Source: Candidatus Zymogenaceae bacterium | GTDB lineage: Bacteria; Desulfobacterota; Zymogenia; Zymogenales; Zymogenaceae | Direction: 5' to 3' | DNA: 64,000 bases | Assembly: GCA_016933535.1 (NCBI GenBank) | Contig: JAFGAS010000059.1 | Span: 1-64,000 of the forward strand | Shown here: positions 43,192 through 52,780 of the stretch, piece after piece | How the letters are laid out: each line of letters opens with the position of its first letter | How positions within the stretch are numbered: the first letter of the stretch is position 1 | Position numbers and translations under genes: made by a program | The notes under the pieces: generated by a model | The model's database searches: none | What the model was told of the DNA's origin: nothing | The model's input: the letters and a program-made list of their open reading frames with translations, nothing else

Positions 43192-43770
43192 TTATCCTTT
43201 CTCGTGTTGGACCGTGTTGTTTTGTTTTCGGTAGCGTCTTTCGCACTCCGGGCAGACGGCGTGTCCGGCCCGGTCGAACTCGATCGACACCCCGCACATG
43301 CAGACCCAGCCCGCCGGGCGGGCCGGACTTCCCATTACGACGGCAAAATCCGCGACGTCCTTTGTCACCACGGCCCCTGCCGCCACCAACGAATAATCTC
43401 CCAGCGCCGTCCCACAGATGATCGTGGCGTTGGCACCGATCGTCGCCCCCCGGCCGACTCGCGTCTTCTCGTAACGGTCCTTCCTGGGGAATTGGCTGCG
43501 GGGCGTCCGTATGTTGGTGAAGACAACCGACGGCCCCAGGAAGGCGAGATCTTCAACGACCACCCCGTCGTAGACGGAGACGTTGTTCTGGATCTTTACG
43601 CCGTTTCCGATTGTTGCGGTTGGGGCGATATAGACGTTCTGCCCTATGTTTACGTCGTTTCCGATCCTTGCCCCGGACGAAATATGAGAGAAGTGCCAGA
43701 CTTTCGTTCCGGCGCCGACCTCGGCACCCTCGTCGACCACGGCCGTCGGGTGGATGAAGATATCGTCCAT
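43192..43770 (-). CDS. Left-handed beta-helix N-acetyltransferase (WbpD/WlbB-like) with zinc ribbon
   Basis: This is a hexapeptide-repeat acetyltransferase of 192 residues from the ATG at 43770. I-H-P-T-A-V-V-D-E, V-W-H-F-S-H-I-S, V-F-T-N-I-R-T-P-R-S and K-T-R-V-G-R-G-A-T-I-G-A-N-A-T-I match WbpD, which acetylates the 3-amino group of UDP-2-acetamido-3-amino-glucuronate. After the helix a C-terminal C-M-C-G and C-P-E-C form a zinc ribbon. It lies 11 bases before the aminotransferase gene, as wbpD and wbpE do in other clusters. The dehydrogenase and oxidoreductase of the pathway are not in this window. Confidence 0.87.
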   Translation of the reverse strand: MDDIFIHPTAVVDEGAEVGAGTKVWHFSHISSGARIGNDVNIGQNVYIAPTATIGNGVKIQNNVSVYDGVVVEDLAFLGPSVVFTNIRTPRSQFPRKDRYEKTRVGRGATIGANATIICGTALGDYSLVAAGAVVTKDVADFAVVMGSPARPAGWVCMCGVSIEFDRAGHAVCPECERRYRKQNNTVQHEKG

Positions 43771-43801
43771 ATGGGCCACGTCTACCCCTTTTAGTGCCGG
43801 G

Positions 43802-44659
43802 TTACAGCTTTCTTCCCTTAAAGAAGAACGGAACACCCGCGGTAATCCAGAAACCGATGATAAAATACCGTACCAGGTTGGAGACGGGTGCGTCCGGGAG
43901 CAGCATTTTTACAAGAACCTTGATCGCGAAAACAACGGCGATACCCGCCACCACTTTGACGATCTGATACCACCAGACCGATTTGGGCTCGAAGAAAATA
44001 TATTCTTCCTCGATGATAAAGCCGATGGACATACCGGCCAGCGTTCCGATCACCCGCACCGCCGTATCGTCGGCATTGATGAAGAAAAGGACCGCACTCA
44101 AGGCGATGACGATGATAATCAGGGGGATTGTCTTGGGACTAATCCCTCGTACCGGGTGGGTCGTGTCGTAAATGAAATAAAGGCCCAGGATCACGGCGCC
44201 GATGGCCCAGCCGCCGACCACGTCGATGGGCCAGTGGACACCGAGGTAGAGCCGCGAAACTCCGACGGCGATTATCAGGATTAGGGCCAAAATCCATCCC
44301 CAGGTCCTTTTGAGCTGCCAGGCGATCGTTCCCCAGAAGACGGTGGCTCCCTGCGAGTGGCCGCTCGGAAACGCGTATCCCCCCCCCGACTCGGGGTAGA
44401 TAACCCGCACTACGGCGGGATCGGGCCTCGGTGTCTGGAATATTCCTTTTAAAAGGTCGTTGACGTACGCCGACAAGAGAAACAGGACGCCGAGCTTGAA
44501 GGCGAATTTCTTATCCACGCACCAGTAGAGGATCGGAACGGCGATCAGATAAAACTCCTCATTGCCCAGGAAAGTTACGGCGATGAAAAACCAATCGAGC
44601 ACGGGATTCGCAATCTGCTGAATAAAGAGAATGATATCAGGACTTGACAGGTATTCCAT
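43802..44659 (-). CDS. PAP2-family membrane phosphatase
   Basis: This protein has 285 residues and about seven helices. The three PAP2 active-site motifs are all present: K-G-I-F-Q-T-P-R-P, the P-S-G-H in A-F-P-S-G-H-S-Q-G, and S-R-L-Y-L-G-V-H-W-P-I-D. It probably dephosphorylates a lipid such as undecaprenyl diphosphate or phosphatidic acid, facing the periplasm. The C-terminal 100 residues add extra hydrophobic helices beyond the minimal domain. It lies between tonB and the sugar genes. Confidence 0.88.
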   Translation of the reverse strand: MEYLSSPDIILFIQQIANPVLDWFFIAVTFLGNEEFYLIAVPILYWCVDKKFAFKLGVLFLLSAYVNDLLKGIFQTPRPDPAVVRVIYPESGGGYAFPSGHSQGATVFWGTIAWQLKRTWGWILALILIIAVGVSRLYLGVHWPIDVVGGWAIGAVILGLYFIYDTTHPVRGISPKTIPLIIIVIALSAVLFFINADDTAVRVIGTLAGMSIGFIIEEEYIFFEPKSVWWYQIVKVVAGIAVVFAIKVLVKMLLPDAPVSNLVRYFIIGFWITAGVPFFFKGRKL

Positions 44660-44741
44660 GAGACGGCTCTCCTTGAAAAGCGTAAGTGCTCCTTATACAC
44701 TGTTTTGAGAAAAACGGCAACGAATTTTTGAGGCGAGATAG

Positions 44742-45656
44742 TCAGCGGACACCGTACAGCGACGTGATATATTCAAAATTTGCCGTGATTCGAAGCCGTT
44801 TTGTGCCGATGGAAGCGGGGATTGGATTGAACGGAGAGGCGATCCTCACCGCGTTGACCGCGTATTCGTCGAGAATCTCGTATCCGGATGATTTGAGAAG
44901 CTTGATGCTCGATACGTTTCCGCCCGGTTCGATCGTGAAGACTATGGTAAGCCTGCCCCCCTCGTTCCGTTCCTGGGACTGGCGGGGATAACTCCATGCC
45001 AACTCGATTTGGCGCTTTATGTGGGCGAAATAGGCGTAGTATTTGAACTCGGTGGTGTTCAGGGAGACGTTCTCTTCTTCGGTGATCCCCGGGGAGGTTG
45101 TCCCAAGGGGCTGATCGAGCCGCGCCACGTCATCCCCATCGGGTATCAGGTCGTTTACGGTAAGGCGTTCTTTGTCGGGGCGCACGACCGACTCATCCCG
45201 CTTTTTGGCGAGCTCAGAGCCCGTCTCCTTCTTGGCGACGAGCCGATCGGGGGTCGTGGATTTGTCCCGGCTCGCGTTTTCTTCGGGCTGGGGCGGTGGA
45301 GAAAGGACCGCGCCGGGGTGGCGCGATGTGCCGCCGCCGAGGGGCGATCCGCGCCGAATGGTCTCGCGCTCTACCTGCCGGTTCTTGTCTGAGAGCCGAT
45401 GGGAATCGACTTGTTTGTCGGTCTCGTTCTGTTGGGGAAAGTCGTTAAACTCGTATCGCTCATTATCCCGGTCGTCCTTGAGGTCGACCAGGAGGGGTTG
45501 GTCCGGTTTCGTTGCCGCGTCTATCGTCAGCAGGGAGAAGGTTGCCAGCAGGATAACGTGAAAAAGAATGGAGCACAGAAGAAATATCTCGGCCCTCTTG
45601 GCCGAACCCCTGCGTTCCCGTTTGCTCACAAGAGAGTATTTAGATTCGGTAACCAT
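44742..45656 (-). CDS. tonB: Energy transducer TonB-like protein
   Basis: This protein has 304 residues from the ATG at 45656. One N-terminal transmembrane helix (I-F-L-L-C-S-I-L-F-H-V-I-L-L) contains the His typical of TonB. A long charged, proline-poor periplasmic linker follows, then a C-terminal TonB domain (about 215-300) with Y-P-R-Q-S-Q-E-R, G-R-L-T-I-V-F-T-I-E-P-G-G and L-L-K-S-S-G-Y-E-I-L-D. No exbB or exbD is adjacent, so it would share those of another locus. It has its own consensus promoter. Confidence 0.82.
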   Translation of the reverse strand: MVTESKYSLVSKRERRGSAKRAEIFLLCSILFHVILLATFSLLTIDAATKPDQPLLVDLKDDRDNERYEFNDFPQQNETDKQVDSHRLSDKNRQVERETIRRGSPLGGGTSRHPGAVLSPPPQPEENASRDKSTTPDRLVAKKETGSELAKKRDESVVRPDKERLTVNDLIPDGDDVARLDQPLGTTSPGITEEENVSLNTTEFKYYAYFAHIKRQIELAWSYPRQSQERNEGGRLTIVFTIEPGGNVSSIKLLKSSGYEILDEYAVNAVRIASPFNPIPASIGTKRLRITANFEYITSLYGVR

Positions 45657-45691
45657 TACAGCCGCCAATGCCCGAAAATCCTTGACATTTA

Positions 45692-45720
45692 ATTATACGT
45701 TAAGGCATACGAGGTGTCAA
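45692..45720 (-). promoter_or_regulatory. Consensus sigma-70 promoter for tonB
   Basis: On the minus strand TTGACA (45720 to 45715), exactly 17 bases, then TATAAT (45697 to 45692). Both hexamers are perfect. It lies about 36 bases before the tonB start and probably drives the tonB-PAP2-sugar-his run. Confidence 0.8.
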
Positions 45721-45743
45721 TGACAAAGCCCCCCTATCTCTCC

Positions 45744-45772
45744 TTGACAACCGCAGGCGCATCCTCTACAAT
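45744..45772 (+). promoter_or_regulatory. Sigma-70 promoter for the sirtuin gene
   Basis: TTGACA at 45744-45749, exactly 17 bases, then TACAAT at 45767-45772. It diverges from the tonB promoter 24 bases away and leaves a leader of about 110 bases before the sirtuin ATG. Confidence 0.7.
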
Positions 45773-45891
45773 CAGAAACAATGGGCGGCGGCGGGTGCCG
45801 CGCAACGCTCGCCGGATGGACGGGGGCCGATGGTCGTCAAGGGTCCGCGGCGGGCGGATGGACAGGGGAACAAGGCAACAGGGAGGACGGA

Positions 45892-46656
45892 ATGCTTGAG
45901 CGGGTTGGCCGCTGTGCGCGGTTGATCTATTTTTCAAAGAACACCCTTGCCCTGACCGGGGCGGGAGTTTCCACCGAAAGCGGTATCCCCGATTTTCGAA
46001 GCGACAAGAGCCTGCTCTGGGAGCGGATTCATGCCTATCGTTTCATGCCCATCGATGCCTATCGGGACGGGGTCGACGACTACATCGGGATGTTTTGGCG
46101 CTACTGGTTTCCCCTCCTGATGCCGATGATACACGCCCAACCCAATATAAACCATTACTTTCTTGCGCGCCTGGCCGAGGCCAGCCTCCTTTCTACCGTC
46201 GTTACCCAGAACGCCGACGGGCTCCACGGCAAGGCCGGCAGCTCGAACGTCCTGGAAATACATGGAAGCATCAGCGGCGGCCGCTGCTTTTCGTGCAAGA
46301 CGACATGCCCCATGGACTACATCCTGGACGAGATACAGGCGGTACGCATACCGCCGGTGTGCGCCCAATGCGGGGGGATCGTGGGCCCCGATATCGTGTT
46401 TGCCTTCGAGCGCACTCCCGACTACGACAAGGCGCTTGAACGTGCCGCAAAGACGGATCTCCTGCTCGTAATGGGCTCGTCGCTCCTGGTGGATCACGTC
46501 AAAGAGATCGTGGTGGGCGCCCTTAACAACGGGGCGCACCTGGTCATCATCAACAACCAGCCCACACCCTTTGACGACGCGGCCGACGTCGTGATCCACG
46601 AGCAGCTCTCGCAGGTAACCAGGACATTGTGGGAAACGATGGAGCGCTATTGGTAG
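45892..46656 (+). CDS. Sir2-family NAD-dependent protein deacylase
   Basis: This is a cytosolic sirtuin of 254 residues from the ATG at 45892, preceded by AGGGAGGA. The NAD site is L-T-G-A-G-V-S-T-E-S-G-I-P-D-F-R-S and the catalytic His lies in E-I-H-G-S. T-Q-N-A-D-G-L-H is intact. The zinc ribbon uses C-F-S-C and C-A-Q-C. An in-frame extension back to 45781 is Gly/Arg-rich and is not used. It may deacetylate acyl-CoA synthetases; one synthetase-like alpha chain lies in the window (27422-28822) but no link is shown. Confidence 0.9.
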   Translation: MLERVGRCARLIYFSKNTLALTGAGVSTESGIPDFRSDKSLLWERIHAYRFMPIDAYRDGVDDYIGMFWRYWFPLLMPMIHAQPNINHYFLARLAEASLLSTVVTQNADGLHGKAGSSNVLEIHGSISGGRCFSCKTTCPMDYILDEIQAVRIPPVCAQCGGIVGPDIVFAFERTPDYDKALERAAKTDLLLVMGSSLLVDHVKEIVVGALNNGAHLVIINNQPTPFDDAADVVIHEQLSQVTRTLWETMERYW

Positions 46657-46805
46657 CCGAGCGTCATACCGTCCGGGAAAACGGGCACGCTTCCCGGAAA
46701 CGGATAACGCCGGGAGACACCGCGCGAGTCTCTCCGACATGAGGTTTTGAACGGGGCGGTGTGTATCCGACAACGACGTGGTGAGAATCATGAGGCGGGC
46801 GTACG

Positions 46806-47534
46806 ATGGTTGATCTCAGAGAAGCAGTCTCCTATTACGTTTTTTCGAAACAGGCGGTCATCGACGACGTCAGGGAGGTAATCCGCTGGCCGCTTACCAT
46901 GCTGCTCAACCACCTGATATTTCCCCGCCGCTCCTGGTATGCGGCGGCGGCCCGGGGCACGATCATCAACGCGGCAAACGGCAGGGCGTGCGTCGCCCTT
47001 GTCTATAAGGGCGTGGAGGTTTCCTCATACCGCGAGCTTCGTCTCGGAAAAGACTCCGTCATAGAGGAAGGGACGACGATTCAGGGCGCGCTGACGCTCG
47101 GGGACCTGGCGGTTATCGGGAGGCGGGTATCGATCGAGGGCCCGGTAACCCTCGGGTACGGCTCGTCGATCCGGGAGGGGTGCGTGGCCATCAGCCACAC
47201 GACCCTCGAGGATTGGGTGGGGATATCGTCCAACGTCCATTTCATCACCTTTACCCACGACATCGGAGATATCACCCGGCGGGTGGGTAAGATAAAATTC
47301 AAACCGATCCTGGTCCGCTCCGGAACCTGGATCGGCACCCGGACGACGGTCCTGCCCGGGGTGACCATCGGCGTGGGATGCGTCGTCGGGGCGGGATCGC
47401 TCGTGACAAAAGACATTCCCGACAATTCCCTTGCCATTGGCCGCCCCGCCCAGGTGATCCGAAAGCTCGGCCCCGGCCCCGGCGGCGGGCTGCCACCCGA
47501 GCTGGAGAAGTCCTGGAGATGGGAAAAGTGGTAG
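46806..47534 (+). CDS. Hexapeptide-repeat acyltransferase
   Basis: This protein has 242 residues. The left-handed beta-helix core is visible as I-E-E-G-T-T-I-Q-G-A-L-T-L-G-D-L-A-V-I-G, followed by V-S-I-E-G-P-V-T-L-G-Y-G-S-S-I and the G-T-W-I-G-T-R-T-T-V-L-P-G-V-T-I-G-V block. G-A-G-S-L-V-T-K-D-I-P-D-N-S-L-A-I-G-R-P-A is the usual C-terminal coil. A helical N-terminal extension (about 1-65) precedes it. Acceptor and acyl donor are unknown. Confidence 0.82.
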   Translation: MVDLREAVSYYVFSKQAVIDDVREVIRWPLTMLLNHLIFPRRSWYAAAARGTIINAANGRACVALVYKGVEVSSYRELRLGKDSVIEEGTTIQGALTLGDLAVIGRRVSIEGPVTLGYGSSIREGCVAISHTTLEDWVGISSNVHFITFTHDIGDITRRVGKIKFKPILVRSGTWIGTRTTVLPGVTIGVGCVVGAGSLVTKDIPDNSLAIGRPAQVIRKLGPGPGGGLPPELEKSWRWEKW

Positions 47535-47589
47535 GAGCCGCGCGGAATTGCGCAAGCGGCCGACATCGGCAGCGGGTTGATACGAGATA

Positions 47590-48447
47590 ATGAAGAATAA
47601 GAAAACGAGGGCGCCGGCGGTCTCCCGGGATGCGGGATTGGGCGATGATCTCACAAAAAAAGTCGCGGACGCCCGGAACATGCTGACCCGCCTCGGCAGG
47701 GTGGTGGTCGCTTTTTCGGGAGGGGTCGACAGCACGTTGCTGCTTGCCCTGGCATCCGAGACCCTCGGGGCCGAAAACGTCCTGGCGGCGGTCGGAATTT
47801 CGCCCAGTATTCCGGCCGGGGAGCTCGAAGAGGCCCGGCGGCTCGCCGAGACGATCGGGGCCGAACTGGTCGAGTTTGCCTCACACGAATTTGACGACCC
47901 CAACTTTACCCGAAATCCCCCGGACCGCTGCTACCACTGCAAGATGGCGCTCTACGCCGAAATATGGGGGATCGCCCGGGAGCGCGGGTTTGATGCGGTG
48001 GTCAGCGGGGCCAACGCTGACGATCCGGGAGACTTTCGGCCGGGCCTGGACGCCGGTAAGCGCATGGGGATAAAAAACCCGCTGATGGATGCCGGGCTCA
48101 CCAAGGCCGACATCAGGGCCGTATCCCGGACGCTGGGCCTTCCTACGTGGGATAAGCCCGCCATGGCCTGCCTTGCCAGCCGTATTCCCTACGACAGCCC
48201 GATTACGCCCGAGCGGCTCGACCGCGTCCGGCGGGCGGAGGATGCGCTGCACGCGCTCGGGTTTGCGCAGTGCCGCGTCAGGGATTACGAGACGCTGGCG
48301 CGCATCGAGGTTCCCGCGGACCTCCTTTCCCGGGCGGTGGCAGAACGTGGGGCCGTCGTTTCCGCCCTCACGGCGCTCGGGTATGTATACGTAACGCTGG
48401 ACCTGGCGGGCCTCAGGAGCGGCTCGATGAACGAGGTCTTACGGTAA
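47590..48447 (+). CDS. larE: LarE-type ATP-dependent sacrificial sulfur transferase
   Basis: This protein has 285 residues. The PP-loop S-G-G-V-D-S is at 43-48, and the LarE-typical N-P-P-D-R-C-Y-H-C-K motif, G-A-N-A-D-D and W-D-K-P-A-M-A-C-L-A-S-R-I-P-Y follow. In LarE the conserved cysteine donates sulfur to the pyridinium dithiocarboxylate nickel-pincer cofactor of lactate racemase and relatives. The three cysteines (two in C-Y-H-C, one in A-C-L) match the cluster-binding variant. larB and larC are not adjacent, so the cofactor pathway must be completed elsewhere. Confidence 0.88.
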   Translation: MKNKKTRAPAVSRDAGLGDDLTKKVADARNMLTRLGRVVVAFSGGVDSTLLLALASETLGAENVLAAVGISPSIPAGELEEARRLAETIGAELVEFASHEFDDPNFTRNPPDRCYHCKMALYAEIWGIARERGFDAVVSGANADDPGDFRPGLDAGKRMGIKNPLMDAGLTKADIRAVSRTLGLPTWDKPAMACLASRIPYDSPITPERLDRVRRAEDALHALGFAQCRVRDYETLARIEVPADLLSRAVAERGAVVSALTALGYVYVTLDLAGLRSGSMNEVLR

Positions 48448-48766
48448 AAGGCCGGGCCTTTCGCCCGTCCGGCCGCCGCGCAGGGCGCGTGTTTCGGCGG
48501 AGAGAAATTTTTTGAGACTGTCATTTTCTTCTTATCCTTTCTCCAAATCCATTCTTATTGTTTTATTGTAATTGCGTATCGGCATCCAAACGGGAGAGGC
48601 TTCTGTTCTGCAACGTCTTAGACTTGCCATTTTAGAAAACCTTCTTTGTTTCACCGTGTGCCCTGAGCCGAACAGCCGATAATGTTTTAGAGCATCGACC
48701 TCAAAGAGGAAAAACTTTATCGTGATGGGAGGCGCGCTACCTGCCATGAAACCGAAAAGGAGGTTG

Positions 48767-48841
48767 ATGGCAAATAAACAGAACGAAGAACCGGGAAATA
48801 GAGTGAGTCGGTGCCGGAATATTCTTGAAAAAAGAGACTGA
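48767..48841 (+). CDS. Possible 24-residue small ORF
   Basis: ATG at 48767 is preceded by AAAAGGAGG with a 3-base spacer, and the frame M-A-N-K-Q-N-E-E-P-G-N-R-V-S-R-C ends at a TGA at 48839-48841. An in-frame ATG at 48746 would extend it by seven basic residues. No homologue is recognised. The only evidence is the strong ribosome-binding site. Confidence 0.2.
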   Translation: MANKQNEEPGNRVSRCRNILEKRD

Positions 48842-48869
48842 TTGAAATATGATTTAATAAAGATATAAT
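48842..48869 (+). promoter_or_regulatory. Sigma-70-type promoter for the small secreted protein
   Basis: TTGAAA at 48842-48847, 16 bases, then a perfect TATAAT at 48864-48869. It leaves a leader of about 95 bases before the ATG at 48971. The surrounding DNA is AT-rich. Confidence 0.65.
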
Positions 48870-48970
48870 TAATATAAATTTCACTACACGCATAATATAC
48901 CCGTTTCCCGTATAAATAAAAATGGCGGAAAGGGACAGAGGTTTTTTCTAACGAAGAACAGGAGGATACC

Positions 48971-49345
48971 ATGAAGGTGTTGAGGATTTTTGCAGCAGTG
49001 GCGATAGTAACACTGATTTTTACAGGATTTGTTTTTGCCGAGGAGGATTACATCGTATTGTGGGGAGAACAAACTGAAGGATGGGGCGGGACAAACGCAA
49101 AGACAGATGGAAACAAAGTAACTCTTGAAGAAGCAGCTACCATCATTAAGGTGGAAGGAAATGCCAAGGGATACTGTATTTGGTCCGGGGGAAAGTCTGT
49201 CCTCTGTGGCGGCTCGGCTAAAAACAAAAGTATTGTAAATGAGATACTTCCTCCAGGCACGTACACAGTTCTCCCCGGCCTGTATGAACAGAGCAAGGCA
49301 ACCGTCACCATTTACCTGCAGTATAATAAAAAATTGATATTTTAA
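48971..49345 (+). CDS. Small secreted protein of unknown function
   Basis: This protein has 124 residues and an excellent AGGAGG seven bases before the ATG. A signal peptide (K-V-L-R-I-F-A-A-V-A-I-V-T-L, ending V-F-A-E-E) leaves about 100 residues of mature protein, probably beta-rich: Y-I-V-L-W-G-E-Q-T, G-Y-C-I-W-S-G-G-K-S-V-L-C-G-G, P-G-T-Y-T-V-L-P-G-L-Y. The two cysteines could form a disulfide. Base composition is AT-richer than the region. It is a monocistronic unit with its own promoter and two terminators. I recognise no family. Confidence 0.72.
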   Translation: MKVLRIFAAVAIVTLIFTGFVFAEEDYIVLWGEQTEGWGGTNAKTDGNKVTLEEAATIIKVEGNAKGYCIWSGGKSVLCGGSAKNKSIVNEILPPGTYTVLPGLYEQSKATVTIYLQYNKKLIF

Positions 49346-49378
49346 CTGAAAATGAATTGAGGGAACATAGAATTAAAT

Positions 49379-49404
49379 GAAGGCGAAAAAGCCTTCCTTT
49401 TCTA
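49379..49404 (+). terminator. Rho-independent terminator 1
   Basis: GAAGGC (49379-49384), loop GAAAAA, GCCTTC (49391-49396), then CTTTTC. A short 6-bp stem 33 bases after the stop of the secreted protein. Confidence 0.7.
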
Positions 49405-49416
49405 TTTAGGAAAAGC

Positions 49417-49446
49417 GAGAGGGGCCAAAAACGGCCCCTCTTTTTC
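49417..49446 (+). terminator. Rho-independent terminator 2
   Basis: AGAGGGGCC (49418-49426), loop AAAAAC, GGCCCCTCT (49433-49441), then TTTTC. A strong 9-bp stem directly after terminator 1, giving a tandem pair. Confidence 0.85.
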
Positions 49447-49480
49447 ATTCAAACATCGGAAACTGTACCGTGCCCTTCTT

Positions 49481-49740
49481 CTACTCCTTCACAATAGAAT
49501 CTACCTCATCCGTTTCGATGGCAAGCGATGCCTCCATATTCTTTCCCATGAGCTGCATCGCTTGTTCCCGCATGGTGCCTGCATAGAAGAGCTAGTAGAC
49601 TTTCACCGGTTTCTTCTGACCAGATAAGTCTCTCTTGTCTCATCACAAGGACAGCAGCGGGTGCTGACGACATGGTAGGTCCCCTCCACCACCTCCGGCG
49701 GTGCATGATCTCGAAGAATACTCAATGTCTTAGGCTCGGC
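49481..49740 (-). pseudogene. Degraded gene remnant, helicase C-terminus-like
   Basis: On the minus strand a frame ends at a TAG at 49481-49483 and reads L-F-Y-A-G-T-M-R-E-Q-A-M-Q-L-M-G-K-N-M-E-A-S-like. Upstream in the same frame a TAG interrupts it (K-V-Y-stop). Another frame upstream (to 49740) reads P-E-V-V-E-G-T-Y-H-V-V-S-T-R-C-C-P-C and ends at a TGA. The first piece resembles the last helices of SNF2/DEAD-type helicases (T-x-x-E-x-A-L-x-L-M-G-x-K). It looks like the decayed tail of a larger gene. The family call is tentative. Confidence 0.35.
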
Positions 49741-49760
49741 CTTTTCCGTTCGCCGGACAT

Positions 49761-51144
<1,384 letters not shown>

Positions 51145-51152
51145 TTGATAGC

Positions 51153-51181
51153 ATGGTAAGGGATATCGTCTTTTCTGTCAA
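51153..51181 (-). promoter_or_regulatory. Sigma-70-type promoter for metY
   Basis: On the minus strand TTGACA (51181 to 51176), 17 bases, then TACCAT (51158 to 51153). The -35 box is perfect and the -10 box matches four of six. The leader would be about 90 bases. Confidence 0.55.
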
Positions 51182-51674
51182 GAATTTATTGTACCGCAGA
51201 AGGCCGATACGGACCCATATCCTATCTGGGGCAATGGAACGCGTCTTCTCATCTGAAGCCACGGACACGTCGTCTCCTCATGTATGGGGCGAGCAAAGGC
51301 AGGCGGGCGTCCCGGATACGGCCGTACCGGCTCTTTCGGCCCTGTCTCTTGTCAATCTCAACGTATAATGGTACTATTTATCTATATACCTATATTCGGT
51401 GAGGGTGGGGAGGGACTTATACTATCTACAAGGCGGTACTCCCTTTGCGAATCTGCCGCCTTCCCGGTATTTTTTCACAATGGGTACGATACCCGCCATG
51501 TCTTTTTCGACCTGCGGGATTGTGGCGTGTCTCGGTTATGGCAGATGAGACGAGCTCCGCCGATGCCTTCGATGGGCGGCGCGCCGTGGACGGTTATGCC
51601 GACCCGCGTTTTTATATGTTGACCCCGTATGACAGCACGAAGACTCCACCTGACGGTTAAAGAGGGAATATCGT
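51182..51674. other. Gene-free stretch before the response regulator
   Basis: About 490 bases between the metY promoter and the regulator gene at 51675. Short open frames here have no ribosome-binding sites and no recognisable products. GAGGGAATATCGT just before 51675 supplies the regulator's ribosome-binding site. No clear promoter, repeat or RNA gene was seen. Confidence 0.4.
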
Positions 51675-52685
51675 ATGAAGGATACGACAGACCGAATCAG
51701 CACGATACTTGTTGCCGATGATGAGCCGAACGTCCGCGACGTGATCGGGATGATGCTTTCGGGCGAAGGTTACCACCTGATCTTTGCGGAGAACGGCGCG
51801 GAGGCCGTCGATAAGGCGCACGAGATTGTTCCCGACCTGATCCTCTTGGACGTCATGATGCCGAAGATGGACGGCTATGAGGTGTGCCGGAGGCTTCGAG
51901 GAGAGCCGATCCTTGCCCAGGTACCCATTATTATGATAACCGCCCTCGGCGACACGGCATCGAAGATCCGCGGCATCAACAGCGGGGCCGACGACTTCAT
52001 ATCGAAACCGTTTGACCTGGCCGAGCTCACCGCGAAGATAAAAAACATCATCCGGCTCAACCGCTTTCGGCAGATCATCACCGAGAAAGAGAACCTCAAA
52101 CGCGCCCATGTCGACCTTCAGGAGGCCTACAACGCCACTCTGGAGGGGTGGGCGCGGGCCCTCGAGCTGAGGGACGCCGAAACCCAGGGGCATTGCCTGC
52201 GCGTCACCGATCAAACGATGAGTCTTGCCCGGGCAATGGGAATATCGGACGACAATCTCGACCACGTTCATCGGGGGGCACTGCTGCACGACATCGGAAA
52301 GATGGGGATTCCCGACGCGATACTCCTCAAACCCGGTCCCCTTACCGAGGAAGAATGGGTGGTGATGAAGAAGCACCCCGAATACGCCTACCGGTTGTTG
52401 TCCCCGATCGAGTATCTGCGGTCGGCCCTCGATATTCCCTACTGCCACCATGAAAAATGGGACGGAACGGGTTACCCGAGGGGATTAAAGGAGGAAGGAA
52501 TCCCGCTGGCCGCCCGTGTTTTTGCCGTGGTGGATGTATTCGACGCCCTGAGCACGGATCGTCCCTATCGCCCGGCCTTCTCGACGGATTGGACTATCGT
52601 CTACCTGAGGGAAAAGGCCGGATCTCACTTCGACCCCGCGGTCGTTGAGGCGTTCCTCACGATTACCGGACGGGGCGATTCGTGA
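51675..52685 (+). CDS. Response regulator with HD-GYP domain
   Basis: This two-component output protein of 336 residues probably hydrolyses cyclic di-GMP. The receiver domain (about 10-125) has the acidic pair A-D-D-E-P, phospho-acceptor Asp in L-I-L-L-D-V-M-M-P and Lys in S-K-P-F-D. A coiled-coil linker follows. The HD-GYP domain (about 165-330) has H-D-I-G-K-M-G-I-P and H-H-E-K-W-D-G-T-G-Y-P, with the G-Y-P of the name. No histidine kinase is adjacent, so it is an orphan regulator. Confidence 0.93.
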   Translation: MKDTTDRISTILVADDEPNVRDVIGMMLSGEGYHLIFAENGAEAVDKAHEIVPDLILLDVMMPKMDGYEVCRRLRGEPILAQVPIIMITALGDTASKIRGINSGADDFISKPFDLAELTAKIKNIIRLNRFRQIITEKENLKRAHVDLQEAYNATLEGWARALELRDAETQGHCLRVTDQTMSLARAMGISDDNLDHVHRGALLHDIGKMGIPDAILLKPGPLTEEEWVVMKKHPEYAYRLLSPIEYLRSALDIPYCHHEKWDGTGYPRGLKEEGIPLAARVFAVVDVFDALSTDRPYRPAFSTDWTIVYLREKAGSHFDPAVVEAFLTITGRGDS

Positions 52686-52780
52686 ACCGCGGCCTATAGC
52701 CCTGGATCGTACGGGCCGTGCCGCCCGATCAACCCGTCTCCCGTTCACTAGATGTGCCGGGGCGCCACCCGCCGCGGGAT

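Larger units (their letters stand above)
48448..48970. other. Gene-poor stretch before the small secreted protein
   Basis: About 520 bases with falling GC content. It contains the minus-strand frame 48532-48972, judged spurious, a tiny plus-strand frame at 48767-48841 with a strong ribosome-binding site, and the promoter 48842-48869. A GC-rich imperfect hairpin follows the larE stop (GGCCGGGC...GCCCGTCCGGCC, 48450-48473), but no T-run follows. Nothing else is recognised. Confidence 0.4.

Noticed and set aside
45781-45891. N-terminal extension of the sirtuin
   Set aside because: It is Gly/Arg-rich low-complexity sequence, and the ATG at 45892 has a good ribosome-binding site and directly precedes the domain.
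48532-48972. 146-codon open frame on the minus strand
   Set aside because: No ribosome-binding site, no family pattern and odd residue composition. It covers the promoter and leader of the secreted protein on the other strand.
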